From: Blastobasis lacticolella
Taxonomy: Eukaryota; Arthropoda; Insecta; Lepidoptera; Blastobasidae
DNA length: 64,000 nucleotides
Reading direction: 5' to 3'
NCBI GenBank assembly: GCA_905147135.1
Contig: LR990049.1
Span: forward strand, 6,527,428 to 6,591,427
The notes below the pieces were generated by a model. It worked only from the letters and a program-made list of their open reading frames with translations, was not told the origin of the DNA and made no database searches. Numbering within the stretch: the first letter of the stretch is position 1; each line of letters starts with the position of its first letter. Positions 11,963 to 23,640 of the stretch are shown piece after piece. The position numbers and the translations under genes are program-made.

Positions 11963-12150
11963 TCGCGGGCAAAAGCTAGTGGTAAAAAATATTGTGTAAA
12001 ATTAAAATATGTCATAGGAATAGTGTTGTACACGTCATATGACTTTTAAAGGGGGTTGTTTGTATGTATATTGCTATACTGTTATCGTAGCAGTATTCAT
12101 TTATGATTGAAACATGTCTATAAATAAGTTAATAATAGGTTAGTTATAAT

Positions 12151-12206
12151 TGTTTTATAACTCGTACCGGGCTGGTTTATAACTTGTATCGTTTATAACC
12201 TGTATG
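12151..12206. repeat. Degenerate tandem repeat
   Basis: Three imperfect units of the form TTTATAACYTGTA occur head to tail with short spacers. Confidence 0.5.
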
Positions 12207-13572
12207 TCAAAACCCAGTTGCTCTCCAGGTCACCTTGTAAATCCTGGCTAAATAGTAGTTGCAGCGATGGAAAAGCGTGGAGGGCCTTAGCCCGTTAAAT
12301 GACTAAATAAACAAGAATACCTAAACACCGTTTCTTGGGCAAATTAAGTCATTCTATTAGTGATCGTGTAACAGAACTGTTATCCTCCTGATAAGAGCAA
12401 ACTAGACATTAAAATAGCAACTGAACTACCTACATTTGAATTATAACGAGGAAAATTGATTGTTTATATTCTCTGTAATAAGATATACCTTATTTTAAGT
12501 AGGCAGTAATCCCACTAGCCTTCTGTCTACATAAAAATGTATTTTTGCAAGTTCTAATAATTTATTACATTAATTGAAATGGATCGATAAAATTGCGACA
12601 CGTCCATGAGGCGTAGTACTGATAAATATTTAATTTTGCAATCCATAAAACTTATAATTGCCACCTTGAAAGTTGTTGTACAAAAAACAACAGTTGAATG
12701 TACATTTTATGGACGGCTGACAGGCATAGACACGGGCACAAATAGTTGTCAATGCATTCGTTGCTCATACTAAGTGTATTTAATACTTTCCTTGGTCTGA
12801 GTATTGCAGAAGAAACTATATCTGTTTGTATGAAATAATGAATCATATTGAAAATATAAATAAATTCAATTTATTGATTTCTCTTACGCACGAGCACATT
12901 TGTTTTATAGGCAAAGGAAATGAAGAAACAAAGAAGCCCTCGGCAGTTTATTGTGCGCAATAAACTAATACATAAACAAATAAGCCGAAATTGACCGTTC
13001 GTATGATGACGATAAATAATAAGAAATAGTATCATAAAACATTAAAATGCATCTTAATTAATCAAATAAAGCATGCGCAAAACGATAAATATCAAACAAC
13101 CGGCACCGGAACGTATACAGACAGATAGTAGCATTAAAAAATAACTTAAACAAAATTAATTACTAATTCGCTAAGTAATCGTGTTACTGATCGTGCCGTG
13201 TTAACGAATCAACCTATGATTGTTTGGGATGACATTAGCGCTGACTAGCAGACATAAGCAAAACACTTGGAACTATCCCACATGGGCCATGGCGCATACA
13301 AATACCCCAATTTTCTAGAACAATAGATTACTAGCCACGGTCGCGCGACAGTCGCCCGGCAGCCGTATCGCCCCAGCGGATGTGATAGCGGTAATAGTGG
13401 TTACTATCCTGATAGATTCCAGCCTTATCTTCAACTGTATGGGAATATAGGTATTCTGCGGTGTACGTACTTGTTCAGACATGCAGTTTTACAAAGTATT
13501 CGATCGGTGGTCGCTACTAATTATGTCGATTTGACCGCAACGTTAGCGATAATTGGGTATCTGGACTAAGTT

Positions 13573-13601
13573 TATATAGGTGGCTATGCTTTTTGGTCAG
13601 T
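13573..13601 (+). promoter_or_regulatory. dve: TATA + initiator promoter, likely alternative dve promoter
   Basis: A TATATAGG box starts at 13573. A perfect arthropod initiator TCAGT follows at 13597-13601, placing the start at about A13599, 26 bp from the first T of the box. GGTCA at 13625-13629 lies about where a downstream promoter element would be (+27). The ATG of the short first exon follows 45 nt after the predicted start. The promoter elements are seen directly; assigning them to dve is inferred from the exon phase. Confidence 0.5.
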
Positions 13602-13676
13602 AGTTGACTACACTCGCGTTGGTCGGTCAATCGAAGCTGCTTCATGGCGTCCTTAAAGAATTATTTCTACGGCCTG
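13599..13676 (+). CDS. dve: Candidate first exon with dve start codon (CDS 13644-13676)
   Basis: After the predicted start at 13599 come 45 nt of 5' UTR, an ATG at 13644 and 11 codons reading MASLKNYFYGL. A donor CTG|GTGAGA starts at 13677. The exon leaves in phase 0, the phase in which exon 27684 enters, so a 14-kb intron would join them without a shift. The joined frame through 58370 is 225 codons with no stop. The ATG has only a moderate context (TTC ATG G). Eleven residues are too few to identify by homology, so the link rests on promoter, donor and phase. It could instead belong to an unrelated short transcript. Confidence 0.45.
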
Positions 13677-15125
13677 GTGAGATCAGTTATAATACTATAA
13701 TTTATTTATATTACGAGATTTTTTAAATTGTGTTATTGGGGTTTATAGTGCATCTTCGAAATTAGTTTAATTATTATAAATGATTTGCGAAATTTCTCGA
13801 CCTGGACCATTTAAATCACGTGTTGCCGGATTTGTTTATGTGTACAATTAAAAAGGAGATCATAACAACTTAGTTAATTGGAACAAGTACTTACGTAGCA
13901 ATTGTAATCATAGTGTCGAGTAAACAAAACAACGTAATACAATTCATCTAAATCACGATCGTTGAACTAACACCGAGTCAGTGTCCTATCAAAGCTGTTG
14001 CATATCAAAGCTCGTAGTAAAGTTCAACGCTCAAAGTGCATAATCGTAGTAATCGCCGGTCGGAGCCAAATGTCATCGACCCAGCTATCTCATCCGCCAT
14101 CCCTTTTACAATTACAACAACAAATGAGTAAGAGCTGCACCGATACGCATGCATCGATACCGATGGAATAAAATCCTGTGTGAACGAACTCTAATCTATG
14201 TTTTGTGGCAGCTTCCATGGCCGGCGAGATGTAAGCGCGCGCACGCACGCCGCGGTTGTTTAGCCACGGGCAGTGCTCGGCATTAATCAAACACCAGCCT
14301 CCACGCACCCACCATGCCTCTACCTATGTAGAGGCATGACTATGTAGACTATTCATGCGGACGTAAAACTGACAATATTCACCGTTGTAAAAATTTATTT
14401 GCGACGAGTACCACATCCGCTACCACCCAAGGCTCGTTGGCCGAGGGTACGAGCAAAAAAACTCGCACGTCTCTATTTGGCCACTCCGCTGCAGCCACTA
14501 AATAAAACACGACCGAAAATAAAATACAAGCATTGTACAACGAGTTAATAGATAGGTCGTAAATGCAATTTCTTTACCAGTTTTTTGAGCCGTCGACAAA
14601 TAACCTGATCACGATTTCGGGTGCTGGAGCGCGGGACGAGCGCTCGAACGTTTTGTCTCGTCTCGGTGTCGTGGTATTGTGAAGACAGGTAGTTTGCAGG
14701 GTTGTCCTTGGAATTTCCCGTTAAGACGATCATCCTAATTGTGACGTTCACGTTCATTTGTGTGACGTAACAAGATAAACAATGTTTACGTATTGTGCTG
14801 GGGCCATAAACTCCAGGTAAGAGCTACCTCACTTACGAGAAGGATAACTTTAATTGCCTTAACAAAATCCCGGCGTTCGGACACGTTTGGGGCGACAAGC
14901 GTTGTAACAATATCTGTTTTTATGGAATAATCTCGGCATCCGCTTTTAAATAGAAACATGATAGGTGCAGGAGATAAATAATATCCAAGTGACACGTTCC
15001 CAGTGAGTCCGATACGACAACCAAATGAGTAGTAGTTGTATTGAATCTATAGATATGCAGTTAACTCAGACTACCTACTGGCTTATAATGAGTGCATTGT
15101 GTGTCCGTCCGTATACGTGGCTCCC

Positions 15126-15283
15126 GGATTAGTGCGGGGAATAACTAATCATTTTCTGCTATCGGCAGCCGATGCACATCGATCAATGTCTGAGCCGAAT
15201 TGCTTTTGTGGATAATTAGGATTATCACTAAGCTGAATCTCGGATTATGGACGAATTTCACTGTTATGCAGTGATAGGATTGA
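15126..15283. promoter_or_regulatory. Cluster of K50-homeodomain sites (candidate enhancer)
   Basis: GGATTA occurs at 15126, 15219 and 15242, with a GGATTG at 15278 and a TAATCA at 15146. These are binding sites of the Bicoid/Otd/Dve type of homeodomain, with lysine at position 50. The cluster lies about 1.5 kb downstream of the putative 13.6-kb promoter. From base composition I would expect roughly one GGATTA/TAATCC per 1.5 kb, so three in 122 bp is dense. The regulatory role is inferred. Confidence 0.35.
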
Positions 15284-17890
15284 CGATTCGCATAATTGTG
15301 CTATCGCGTTCGATTAATGCGTGATGAATTTTAAGTGACGTCGCGTAGCTGCGTAATTTCAATTCATAATTCGGGGCCTAATCTAGCCAGTAACGGTGGC
15401 TGGTATAGGGGGTCCTCCGGGGTCGTCGACTCCGTCCGCGTATCGACGATCACAGCGGCGCGGGCGCACTTCCGACGCGACGGATTTGCCGGAATCGGCG
15501 CGGGCGCATCAAACGTGCTCGCAAAATTCGGACGGCGGGCGGCGGCGCGCGCGTGAATCCATTTGAATATTTTTTTCGGCGCCGACATGGGAATGGCCCT
15601 GCCCATACCGGGCGTCCGCCGCACACAATGTAATTGCAATACATGTTGCATGCACATCAGTTAGCAGAACTTGTGACGTGAACGACAAAACGACAACAAT
15701 GTTTATAGCCCATAATCTCCACATGTAGGGATGCGTCACGACGTTTTTCAGACCATAACTTTGCTGAGCGTTTGGGCGAAATTAAAGCGCAAATTAATAA
15801 TTATATTCGCTTCACGAAATCGTTTCGAAAAACAACAATTTAATTACGAAAAAATGTCACCGGCGAATTATGTGGGTAGTTTTTTCGGTGGGATTCAATG
15901 TATCCGAGTTGCGAGTAGCCAGGAGCCCACACCGGCTTTCTTGTTACCAACATCTCACGTTTTTGAGTAGCCGTAATATTTAAATTGCCGACATAGCTCC
16001 CGCGGGCATTCCTTGCATGGGAATGCGGCGACGGCCGTCGAAACCCGCTTTTACCGAATGCGCGCGGCGTTGTCCAAACGCATGCACCTCCTTCCTTGTC
16101 TAACCCGCGGGTGTTGGCCTGCGGGGACAAGGAGGCGTTGATGGAGAGCGTGCCAGCTTGAGCTGGTCGGGTGTTACGTCACCAAACGCATCCCGCCTAA
16201 AATTCAGCATGGATGTGTCGCGCATGCGAATCGGGCGGCGGCGGCGGCGCGCCCGCAGCGGCACGTCCTCCATATTACCTGTCGATGCATATCAATTGAG
16301 GAGGAAGTTTTGTCAACAATATCTAATGCGCTCCGGGAACAGTAGCGGCGTCATTGATATATCTTTTTGCACATGACACGTCTATGTTCTGAATATATTT
16401 TTTCGGAAGCCGGCTCCATAATGGACAATTGTAACACTACCTATTATAATTTATGACACATCCCGAATACAATCGTTTCTGTTGAGCGATATCTGCTGGT
16501 GAGTGGTTTAACTGGGTTATTCCATTTAAATCGTGGGCTACTCGAGCTAATTGGTGATAATCGATGAAGCGAATTATCACATTTGATTACTGACAGGTTT
16601 ATTCCTTGAGTGCAGATATCTGGAGTACGCAGTGTCACTTTATGATAAATCACTCAAAAATATTGATTAAGTGTTGTAGTGGGTACCTACAGATTTCCTT
16701 AATCGTATTTGTAAATAACAACGAATTGTCTTCGGAAATAAAACTCCCTTATTGCAACATAAACACAAATTCATATTAAAATGTTTTTTTAAGTGTAATT
16801 ACCTAGGTTGTTCAATAATCTGAGAAGGAACGTAATTTTTTGTAATTTCATGATATGCGACCGGCTAGATACGAGATAGCGTGGATTATCCGCGTAATAA
16901 GATACGCAATGTATCGCACGATAACTGGTTAATGAGTGTATTATCGCTAAAACCTCGGATTATGCGATTCCGACACAGATTTATTTATACGTTATCGCAT
17001 TAAGTGGCGGAACGCTCTTTGTAGTAACAGATTATCGCGTTATTTTTTGGTCGATGTCGTAGGTAAGTTAAATAAGCATCAGTCCCAAACGCGCATTAAA
17101 CTTTGACACCTAGGTATCTAGGCGTGTCGATTCCGTTCTCCATACGCTACGGTCGTCCTTCGCATTGTTTTAACGAACAAAGTTCGCACCGGCCACCGCT
17201 TCACGCACCGGTCAATTATTTCCTAGAAAAGCAGTCAATTTAACGGTAAACCGAGCCAACGCGAGCATCTGTATGAGGCAACAGACCGAACCTCACAGCC
17301 GAGATTGCTCACACGTTAGCGAAAGCCGGCCAAATTGAGTTAGCACTCGAGGCCTCAAAACCATTTGTTTCCAATTTGTGGGCCGTTCGACAATATGCTC
17401 TCCTGTGTTTATCCCGTCCAAAAATAGTGCAAATGACACTAATTACGCGCATGTAGCGGGCCCGTGATAATGGCTTGCTCACACCGCGCCGCTCTGAATT
17501 TTACTTAACCGTATCGTTCTCATAGCCTCGTGTTTTGGATGCTCGGATTCCGGCGGTGTGTGAATGTTGCGCGAGGCTGTACTCCTTTTACGGATAACAT
17601 CGATATGAAAGAGTCGATAGAGATAGGTACGGTTGAAATGGAATATTGTTTTTATAGTTTACGCTCTTTTCAATTTCTCGATTATGCAGAGTAATCAATT
17701 GCTGAAGTGTTATATTTTTTAGTAATTGGTATTATTGAAGTAAATAATGTTTAATAATGAATAATTAGTTAAAAGCATGTAATTGTAGACTATATAGCGT
17801 GGATTTGAGGTTAACCAAGGTCTTCTGCCGGGACTACTGAGACTGTTTTCACAGAGCATACACCAGTAGTTAAATTGAGGGTATGTTATT

Positions 17891-18060
17891 ATACCTGAGT
17901 GCTCGCCACGCAGAGGTCCCGGGTTCAATTCCCGGCCGAGCAGAAATTGATATGATGAATTTTAATTTCTGTTTCGGGTCTGGGTGTAGTATGTATGTAA
18001 TAAAAAGTATATTCGTAGTTTATCAGTTATCTAACACAAGCATAATTCCAAGCATATTTA
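17891..18060 (+). mobile_element. tRNA-derived SINE, family A, deleted head
   Basis: It has a box B (GGTTCAATTCC) in CCCGGGTTCAATTCCCGGCC, followed by the body AATTTTAATTTCTG and GGGTCTGGGTGT. The head lacks roughly 30 bp between the CCTGAGTG start and the box B side when compared with 51341-51600. The body continues to about 18060. Confidence 0.8.
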
Positions 18061-18595
18061 GTGTTATTTATTTATTACAAAGCGGTTAGTGGAAACACTG
18101 TATTTTCAAAATAGTGGAATTTATTTCTATAGGCACTAGGCCATTAAAAGTAACTTTTAACTTTACCATCATCTACCTCACGTTCGGACTTATCATCTAC
18201 AAAAACAACTTTCATACAACCCGCACTCTATCCACACATAGCCCATTCCTGGCGCCTTGTCCATGTTTGCTCTGACTACCGCCGGCACATCTAACAGGGA
18301 GCTACGGTAATCCATGTGGCTGCGTCTGCGCATGATCCCTGTTTACCTTTTTACGTCGATCTAGGGATTTGTCGGCGCTTTAACCATGTGACACAGGTGT
18401 CACAAGTGTCTTGAGAGTTTGGGCACATAAAAACTTATGAAAATCTTTGGTTATAATTATGAGGATCCTTTAAGCACAACACTAACTCAAATTCAAACTC
18501 AAAATTTCTTTATTGATTAGTAAATTAAATATCCCTTTCAATCGTCAGAAAGGAAGGGGGTAGGAAAGTAGAAGGGAAACACACAGTGACTTGTA

Positions 18596-18710
18596 GGCCG
18601 GGCCCAGGGCCAGAGCACACCCGCCCAGGGCCAAACACGGCCTGACAGTGCCCGACAATGCCACACAGAGCCGGTCAGCGTCCGACAATGCCAGGTAGAG
18701 CCGGACTAAC
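18596..18710. repeat. GC-rich degenerate tandem repeat
   Basis: Units of roughly 30 bp share CGACAATGCCA followed by AGAGCCGG. Two clear and several weaker units are present, with GGGCCCAGGGCC at the left. A poly-A-like tail (AAATTTCTTTATT) in minus orientation precedes it near 18490-18530. Confidence 0.55.
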
Positions 18711-19204
18711 CTAACCTTACAATATTGAGGCCTAAATACCCTCTGCGCTTTGGCAACACGGTTATGAATTGAACCTACATATCGACGGCATATGCTTAGG
18801 CGGATCGCGATCGACCCACGAATATATTTGAAATTCATATAAATTCATGTTCCAGAATGTGTTAAGTGTAGGTAAGTACCTATAATGTAGCGTACTTGCT
18901 ATTTATATTTACCAAATAGAGACAATATTCTCACATTCTAAATTCTAAAAGAGGCCAATGCAATCAATCAATATTTGTAAGGAAGTGCCTATTATCATAT
19001 TTACAGGTATTTGTAAATATATAAATGATAAATGTGTTGTGTAACACTAACATCTTATTTCTTTGACTGTTTGTACCTGTAGGTACTAACATAATAGTAT
19101 ATTCCTATATACATACCTAACTAGTTTATATGATTATGAATTATGAATTATTTTCACGATTTCGTTCAGAATTTCTGACGTTGATCAATCAAACATAAAA
19201 CTTA

Positions 19205-19280
19205 CAGCCTTTGCCTTCAAGGCAAGAGTGAATAGCTGTTCCTAGGCAGGCATGCGCTGTCTTCAGCCGCATCGTCACTA
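19205..19280 (+). mobile_element. Non-LTR retrotransposon 3'-tail fragment, third type
   Basis: It contains TTCAAGGCAAGAGTGAATAG, GGCAGGCATGCG and CAGCCGCATCGTCACT. Sister pieces are at 36048-36150 and 51940-52020. In the last, the matching frame reads FKARVKMLF, which suggests the end of a reverse-transcriptase ORF. Confidence 0.6.
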
Positions 19281-19339
19281 CGTACGTCATCGTTTACTAC
19301 CAGCCGAGTTTAAATAAATAAAAAAGCGGTCAAATACAA

Positions 19340-19510
19340 ATATACAGTCCGCTGGCACGCTTCGCAGGCGGGTTGGAGATCACAATGTTTTTACACAAAA
19401 TTACACAATAGGAAGTGTTGAAAATTACACAACGGGAAACGCTGCTAGCTATTCCCTGGTCTACAGAGGCCCCGGTCTTCTTGTAAAGTGCCACGGGGAC
19501 CAGGGACCCT
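19340..19510 (-). mobile_element. Diverged TGA-tailed family repeat
   Basis: It retains CACGCTTCGCAGGCGGGTTG and weakly the AACGGGAAACGCTGC block of the family seen at 40605-40862. An internal ~22-bp segment (ACACAA..ATTACACAA) is duplicated. Confidence 0.5.
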
Positions 19511-19533
19511 ATTTTTAAATCACTCGCCTCGAT

Positions 19534-19694
19534 TCGAACGGTTTTCAATTTTGATTTTCGGTACGAAAATATCGATATTTTGATAAATTATGCTGATTTC
19601 AATTATCTTCGAACCATACTCTTTCGGCATTGACAATGTGATTTCAAAAATATTGAATTTTTGATGCCGAAAATCAAAATTAAAAACCGTTCGA
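19534..19694. mobile_element. Palindromic foldback element (MITE-like), 161 bp
   Basis: The left arm 19534-19561 and right arm 19667-19694 are reverse complements at 27 of 28 positions. The outer ends read TCGAACGG and CCGTTCGA. Pairing continues more weakly inward (AAAATATCGATATTTTGA against a partly matching partner). There is no coding capacity. It fits a nonautonomous foldback DNA transposon. Confidence 0.75.
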
Positions 19695-22600
19695 GACCGA
19701 GAGAAAAAATTGGGCCCCAAACTTCTGGAAACAAACAGTAATTGTCGCGCATGACAAATGTAGGTATAATATGAGGGGACCTCATCCGTGACCCAGTGCC
19801 TTGGCCGAGATAATGCATACACGTGTCACTTAATAACATCGGTTTGCGAATAAAAATACCGAAATCCCGATTTGTAGACGATCAGGGGACATACTGCCGA
19901 CAAGAATGACTAGCGTGCTGTGAGCACGCAGCGTTTAGACTGTAGACTTATAATACCTAGGTACTCTACAGAACTATACGAGTATAAGGCAGGCATTTAT
20001 TTATTATCCAAGCATATGTATTATTATTATTATTTGATGCCATCTGCTGTGGTGGTAAGTGATGATGTGGCCAAAGAAAGAGTATGTCTTTCTTGAAATA
20101 GCTTATTCACAGTAACCTTAAACTTAAATTTAAAGTGTTCAGGTTATACTCATCAGGAGACATAGTTAAAGGCAACATTTATACGTATTAACAATTAATA
20201 TACTAACATACGTAGGTACATACGTAGTTTTAGTTCCTGACTTCGGTAAAACGTCAATAACCGCACTACATCCTTCTCAATGAACAAATTCACTGTTTAA
20301 ATTAAAGCATTAATTGCAGATGTAGCCACATCTATCGCCCCAATAGGGAAACTCAACAATACTCACATTACGAGTACACGAACACAAGATTAGCAAGCAT
20401 TAGTACATAGATGGCGCTGACTGTCCTACATCGCGATAGAGTAGTGTGTTATCTTCCGTGGCCTATATACCTCTTACGACGATCAACCGTCGGACCCCTG
20501 GTTGCCTGGTCACAACACCTGGTTAGGTGGGTAATTACCCTTTCCCACCTTCTCCATCTTAGCTTGCCAACATGGGCGGCTACCTTATCATTTGCAGCCA
20601 AACAGATAATTTTAATAGGCAAATTAAGAGAATAAAAGTGAAATTGCCCGGATTTAAATATTACATCCGCATCGGCAGTGTTACACCAACTTAATCGTAT
20701 GTAGCCCCCTTATCAGCGGTTGCTTGCTGTTGAAATTATCTATTTTGTTTATTTTTTCCATATTGGAAGTGATGATCCATTGCTTTATGATTATTATTAT
20801 GATACACAAACATGACCGACAAAATATTCCATGACTATGATTGTGAAGTGATTACTTTAACTACTTGTTTTATTAAGCCCTTGTATACGAAATAATTACT
20901 GGATCCTTTACCGTAAATATTTGACGTTTTGTCATGGTTAATGGTTTTAAATTCAATGGTTTTTAGCAGTAAAACCTTGCCTTTAAAACAGTAAGTAAAA
21001 CAGACATCTAGTTCACCTGAAAAGCAGTCAGTCTTTATAAAACAAACTCTAGATTACACACCTTTCCGGTAAACATGTAGAACTAGAAACCTCATTGTTT
21101 AAGTGAAATATTTTCCACAAAACAAATCAGACAGCGTTAAATCAAAACTTAATACCCTCCTTATGACGTCACACGGCGCTGAAATCCTTTCGCTTCGGAA
21201 AAACCTCTCCGTTGACAGCTCAAGAATTAAAAGATAAGCCCATTTGATATACAAATACTAGACGTATCCGTCGCTATCTAGATCAAATAGTGTGTGGCAT
21301 AAATTAATCAGAGCTCTAGGCGATAGACAACGGTACGTAATGCCGCGGCAAACAGTGCTATCAAAGACTTTGGGAGTATGTTTGCATCTGCGGTTGCGCA
21401 CTGCCTCTGTGCTGAGCCAGATTACCACCAGTGATAATGTTTGGATTTCATTTTTAGGGCTCCGAACTTGTAACGGTAGAAAAGGAACCCTGGGACCACT
21501 TACCTATATTTTCTGACTTAAGTTGGACAATAATGTTAAGTTATTACAAAACAAAGGTCGGTTACCTCAAGAACAAAACAAGAACCCTTTTATATTTTCA
21601 ATTGGTAAATTGCATTTGTCATATAAAATGTTGCTAACTAAGTAATTCCAAGCGCAAATCATTATTTCTTTATTTATTTTAACAGCTGAACCGGTATGAA
21701 CTTTTTGATTTCTTAGTGCGGAACCCTCAAGGCGCGAGTCCTACTCGTACTTACCCGATTTTTATATAATGCAATATTTCGTTAACCTCTCCTTGTGATG
21801 AGGTCAGCCGCATATCAGCTAATAGATACATATCCAATTATCATTGTCCAAATGGCGTTTTCTTTGCGTCGGTTTAATTGTAATTAGATTGCAAGTATGC
21901 AATCACACTCTCATTTCATGAAATGGTTATTCAATGGGGTCTATCTATCTGCAAGTGAGATGAATTTGCTGTATAGGAAAATATAAAAAATTAAAAGCAA
22001 ATCAATTGGGTTTCTAATCAGTCTTCAGACTCTCTCTGTTCAAACGGGACATTATGGCCTCATAAGCTATGTCCCTATGTCGGAAGGCCTTGTCTAAGTA
22101 ACTTTAGAGTGATATAAGTAACTTGATTTTCCAAAAAGTCTTTAATATTACATTAAAAACATCATGCAAACGCCCTAATATAATTGTCAAAATCATGTCA
22201 ATTTTTTCTGCAATTCACAGTGCTACAGTAGTTTTGTTCTCGTTTCAACAAATGGTTTCTTAATAGCCACGATCATCGATGATTGCGTTATTATACGTTA
22301 TTTTCCGATTAGCGATCAGCAAACCAGATGTTATGCGTATTTATATTAATTAAGCAACATTCTAAGTAAATAGTAGATAAATTCATTCATGTACCGACTT
22401 TTTAATTGATAAATTTATTATTCCCACATTCTACATTTTTAAACTAAATATTTATCGTCGGATGTATTCCTGTTTATTCTTAGTTAGGTATGATCGATCC
22501 AATTATAAGGATATTTGTTTATTTTCATTGATGTAATTTATACATTACCTATTTAGAATAAAGAAAATCAAACACCAGCTTCTGGTTATACTAGGTATTA

Positions 22601-22758
22601 TAATGTATGAGTACATGAGAAACTTCAATATAGCTTTTGAATTTTTTCACAGCTTTCATCTGAGTAAAACAAGAATGTTGCCAATACGATCTCCAACAAA
22701 TAATGGTAATACGAGGAGTATGCTAAAATAAATTATAAAATTTATTATTTATTACAGG

Positions 22759-22774
22759 TATCCATTTTTTCAAA
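22759..22774 (+). repeat. 16-bp target site duplication, left copy
   Basis: TATCCATTTTTTCAAA here is identical to 23156-23171 and directly flanks the SINE at 22775-23155. The neighbouring bases differ on both sides, so the duplication is exactly 16 bp. Confidence 0.9.
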
Positions 22775-23155
22775 GCTTCGGTGAGCTCTAGAGCTTTAGA
22801 GCTCGGTGGCCGAGCGGTTAGAGTATACGACTCGTAAGCCAGAGGTCCCGGGTTCGAATCCCGCTCCGGCCATGTACCAATGACTGTTTTCTGAGTTACG
22901 TACATTAGTTGAATACTAACCGATGCTCTTACGGTGAGGGAAAACATCGTGATGAAACCTGCACATTCAGGCGACTGGATGTGTAACCATGATCCAATCT
23001 GGTCAGGTTCCCCTGGTAGCAGGGTCATGGAGGTCAGATGGCAGTCGCTCCACTGTAATTACCTGACCTGCCAAATCCTGGATCATGGTCAAGGCGGTCC
23101 CCGGGCCCTCGTGCGCGAGAGCACAACCGGGACATAAACGCCAAGATGATTTTAT
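22775..23155 (+). mobile_element. tRNA-derived SINE, family B, full length
   Basis: It is flanked by a perfect 16-bp target duplication. The tRNA-like head has a box A (TGGCCGAGCGGTTAGAG) and a box B (GGTTCGAATCC). The body runs through GTACCAATGACTG, CTCTTACGGTGAGGGAAAAC, GGAGGTCAGATGGCAGTCGC and GGATCATGGTCAAGGCGG to the end CGCCAAGATGATTTTAT. At the 5' end, GAGCTCTA and TAGAGCTC form a small inverted repeat (22783-22804). This is the reference copy for the fragments at 10483, 28691, 36960, 39228, 44185, 53010 and 63450. SINEs have no ORF and depend on LINE enzymes. Confidence 0.92.
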
Positions 23156-23171
23156 TATCCATTTTTTCAAA
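23156..23171 (+). repeat. 16-bp target site duplication, right copy
   Basis: Identical to 22759-22774. It also belongs to the 3' flank of the mariner transposase remnant, which shows that the SINE landed in the mariner. Confidence 0.9.
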
Positions 23172-23176
23172 CTTTT

Positions 23177-23640
23177 TCACCTAGAACTCGTTATACACTT
23201 TTCCATCCATATAAACCAGTTTGAAAATGGCATAGGCCACTCTTCTTTAGACACCTCAGAAATCTCATGATTATAAGTAGTCAGTGCTACTTCTCTGTTT
23301 ATAAACCACCTGTCCTTTAGTTTTTCTTTAATTTTTGGAAAGAGGTAGAAATCACAAGGTGCTAGGTCAGAGGAATATGACGGATCAAGGATTCAAGTGT
23401 TCTGCAATGTGTGTGCAGAAATGTGAGGAGCAGCGTTGGCGTGATGCCAAAGAAGGTGCCGGAAAATTTTGAGATTTCGGCCGCTCGTCTAACAAGGCGA
23501 CATTACCTTTGGGGCACAAACTATCACATACCAATCGCAGTTAACAGTCCTGTGTTCCTCTAGTACGACAGTAGCAATGTATCACGTCTTTAAAAATATC
23601 TTTTTTTAATACCTAAGTGTTCCATTTTCAATTTATCACC
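23177..23640 (-). pseudogene. Mariner transposase remnant (DDD-type, C-terminal part)
   Basis: Read on the minus strand, the remnant shows mariner transposase landmarks in order: RTVNCDWYVIVCAPKV, WHHANAAPH, YSSDLAPCDFYLFPK and EVSKEEW..FSNWFIWMEKCI. It then ends at a TGA at 23177-23179. In active mariners the WHHANA segment reads HDN and carries a catalytic aspartate; here it is alanine. An in-frame TGA lies between that segment and the YSSDLAPCD motif, where the last catalytic aspartate is kept. The N-terminal half is not recognisable. The element is dead, and its 3' flank was later split by a SINE. Confidence 0.88.

Larger units (their letters stand above)
2416..13572. other. Noncoding stretch upstream of the 13.6-kb promoter
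   Basis: No convincing exon is seen apart from those listed as candidates. The stretch holds the repeats listed separately, a TATA-containing GC-rich block at 6.4-7.15 kb and a GC-rich block ending in poly-A at 8.56-8.83 kb. About 7150-8550, 9000-10000, 10550-11200 and 12210-13560 are AT-rich. In them I see only short AT microsatellites (9345-9358 and 11029-11047). Confidence 0.5.

Noticed and set aside
22800..22873. Possible tRNA gene (boxes A and B present)
   Set aside because: It is the head of a SINE with a body, tail and target duplication. The same head recurs at 63450.
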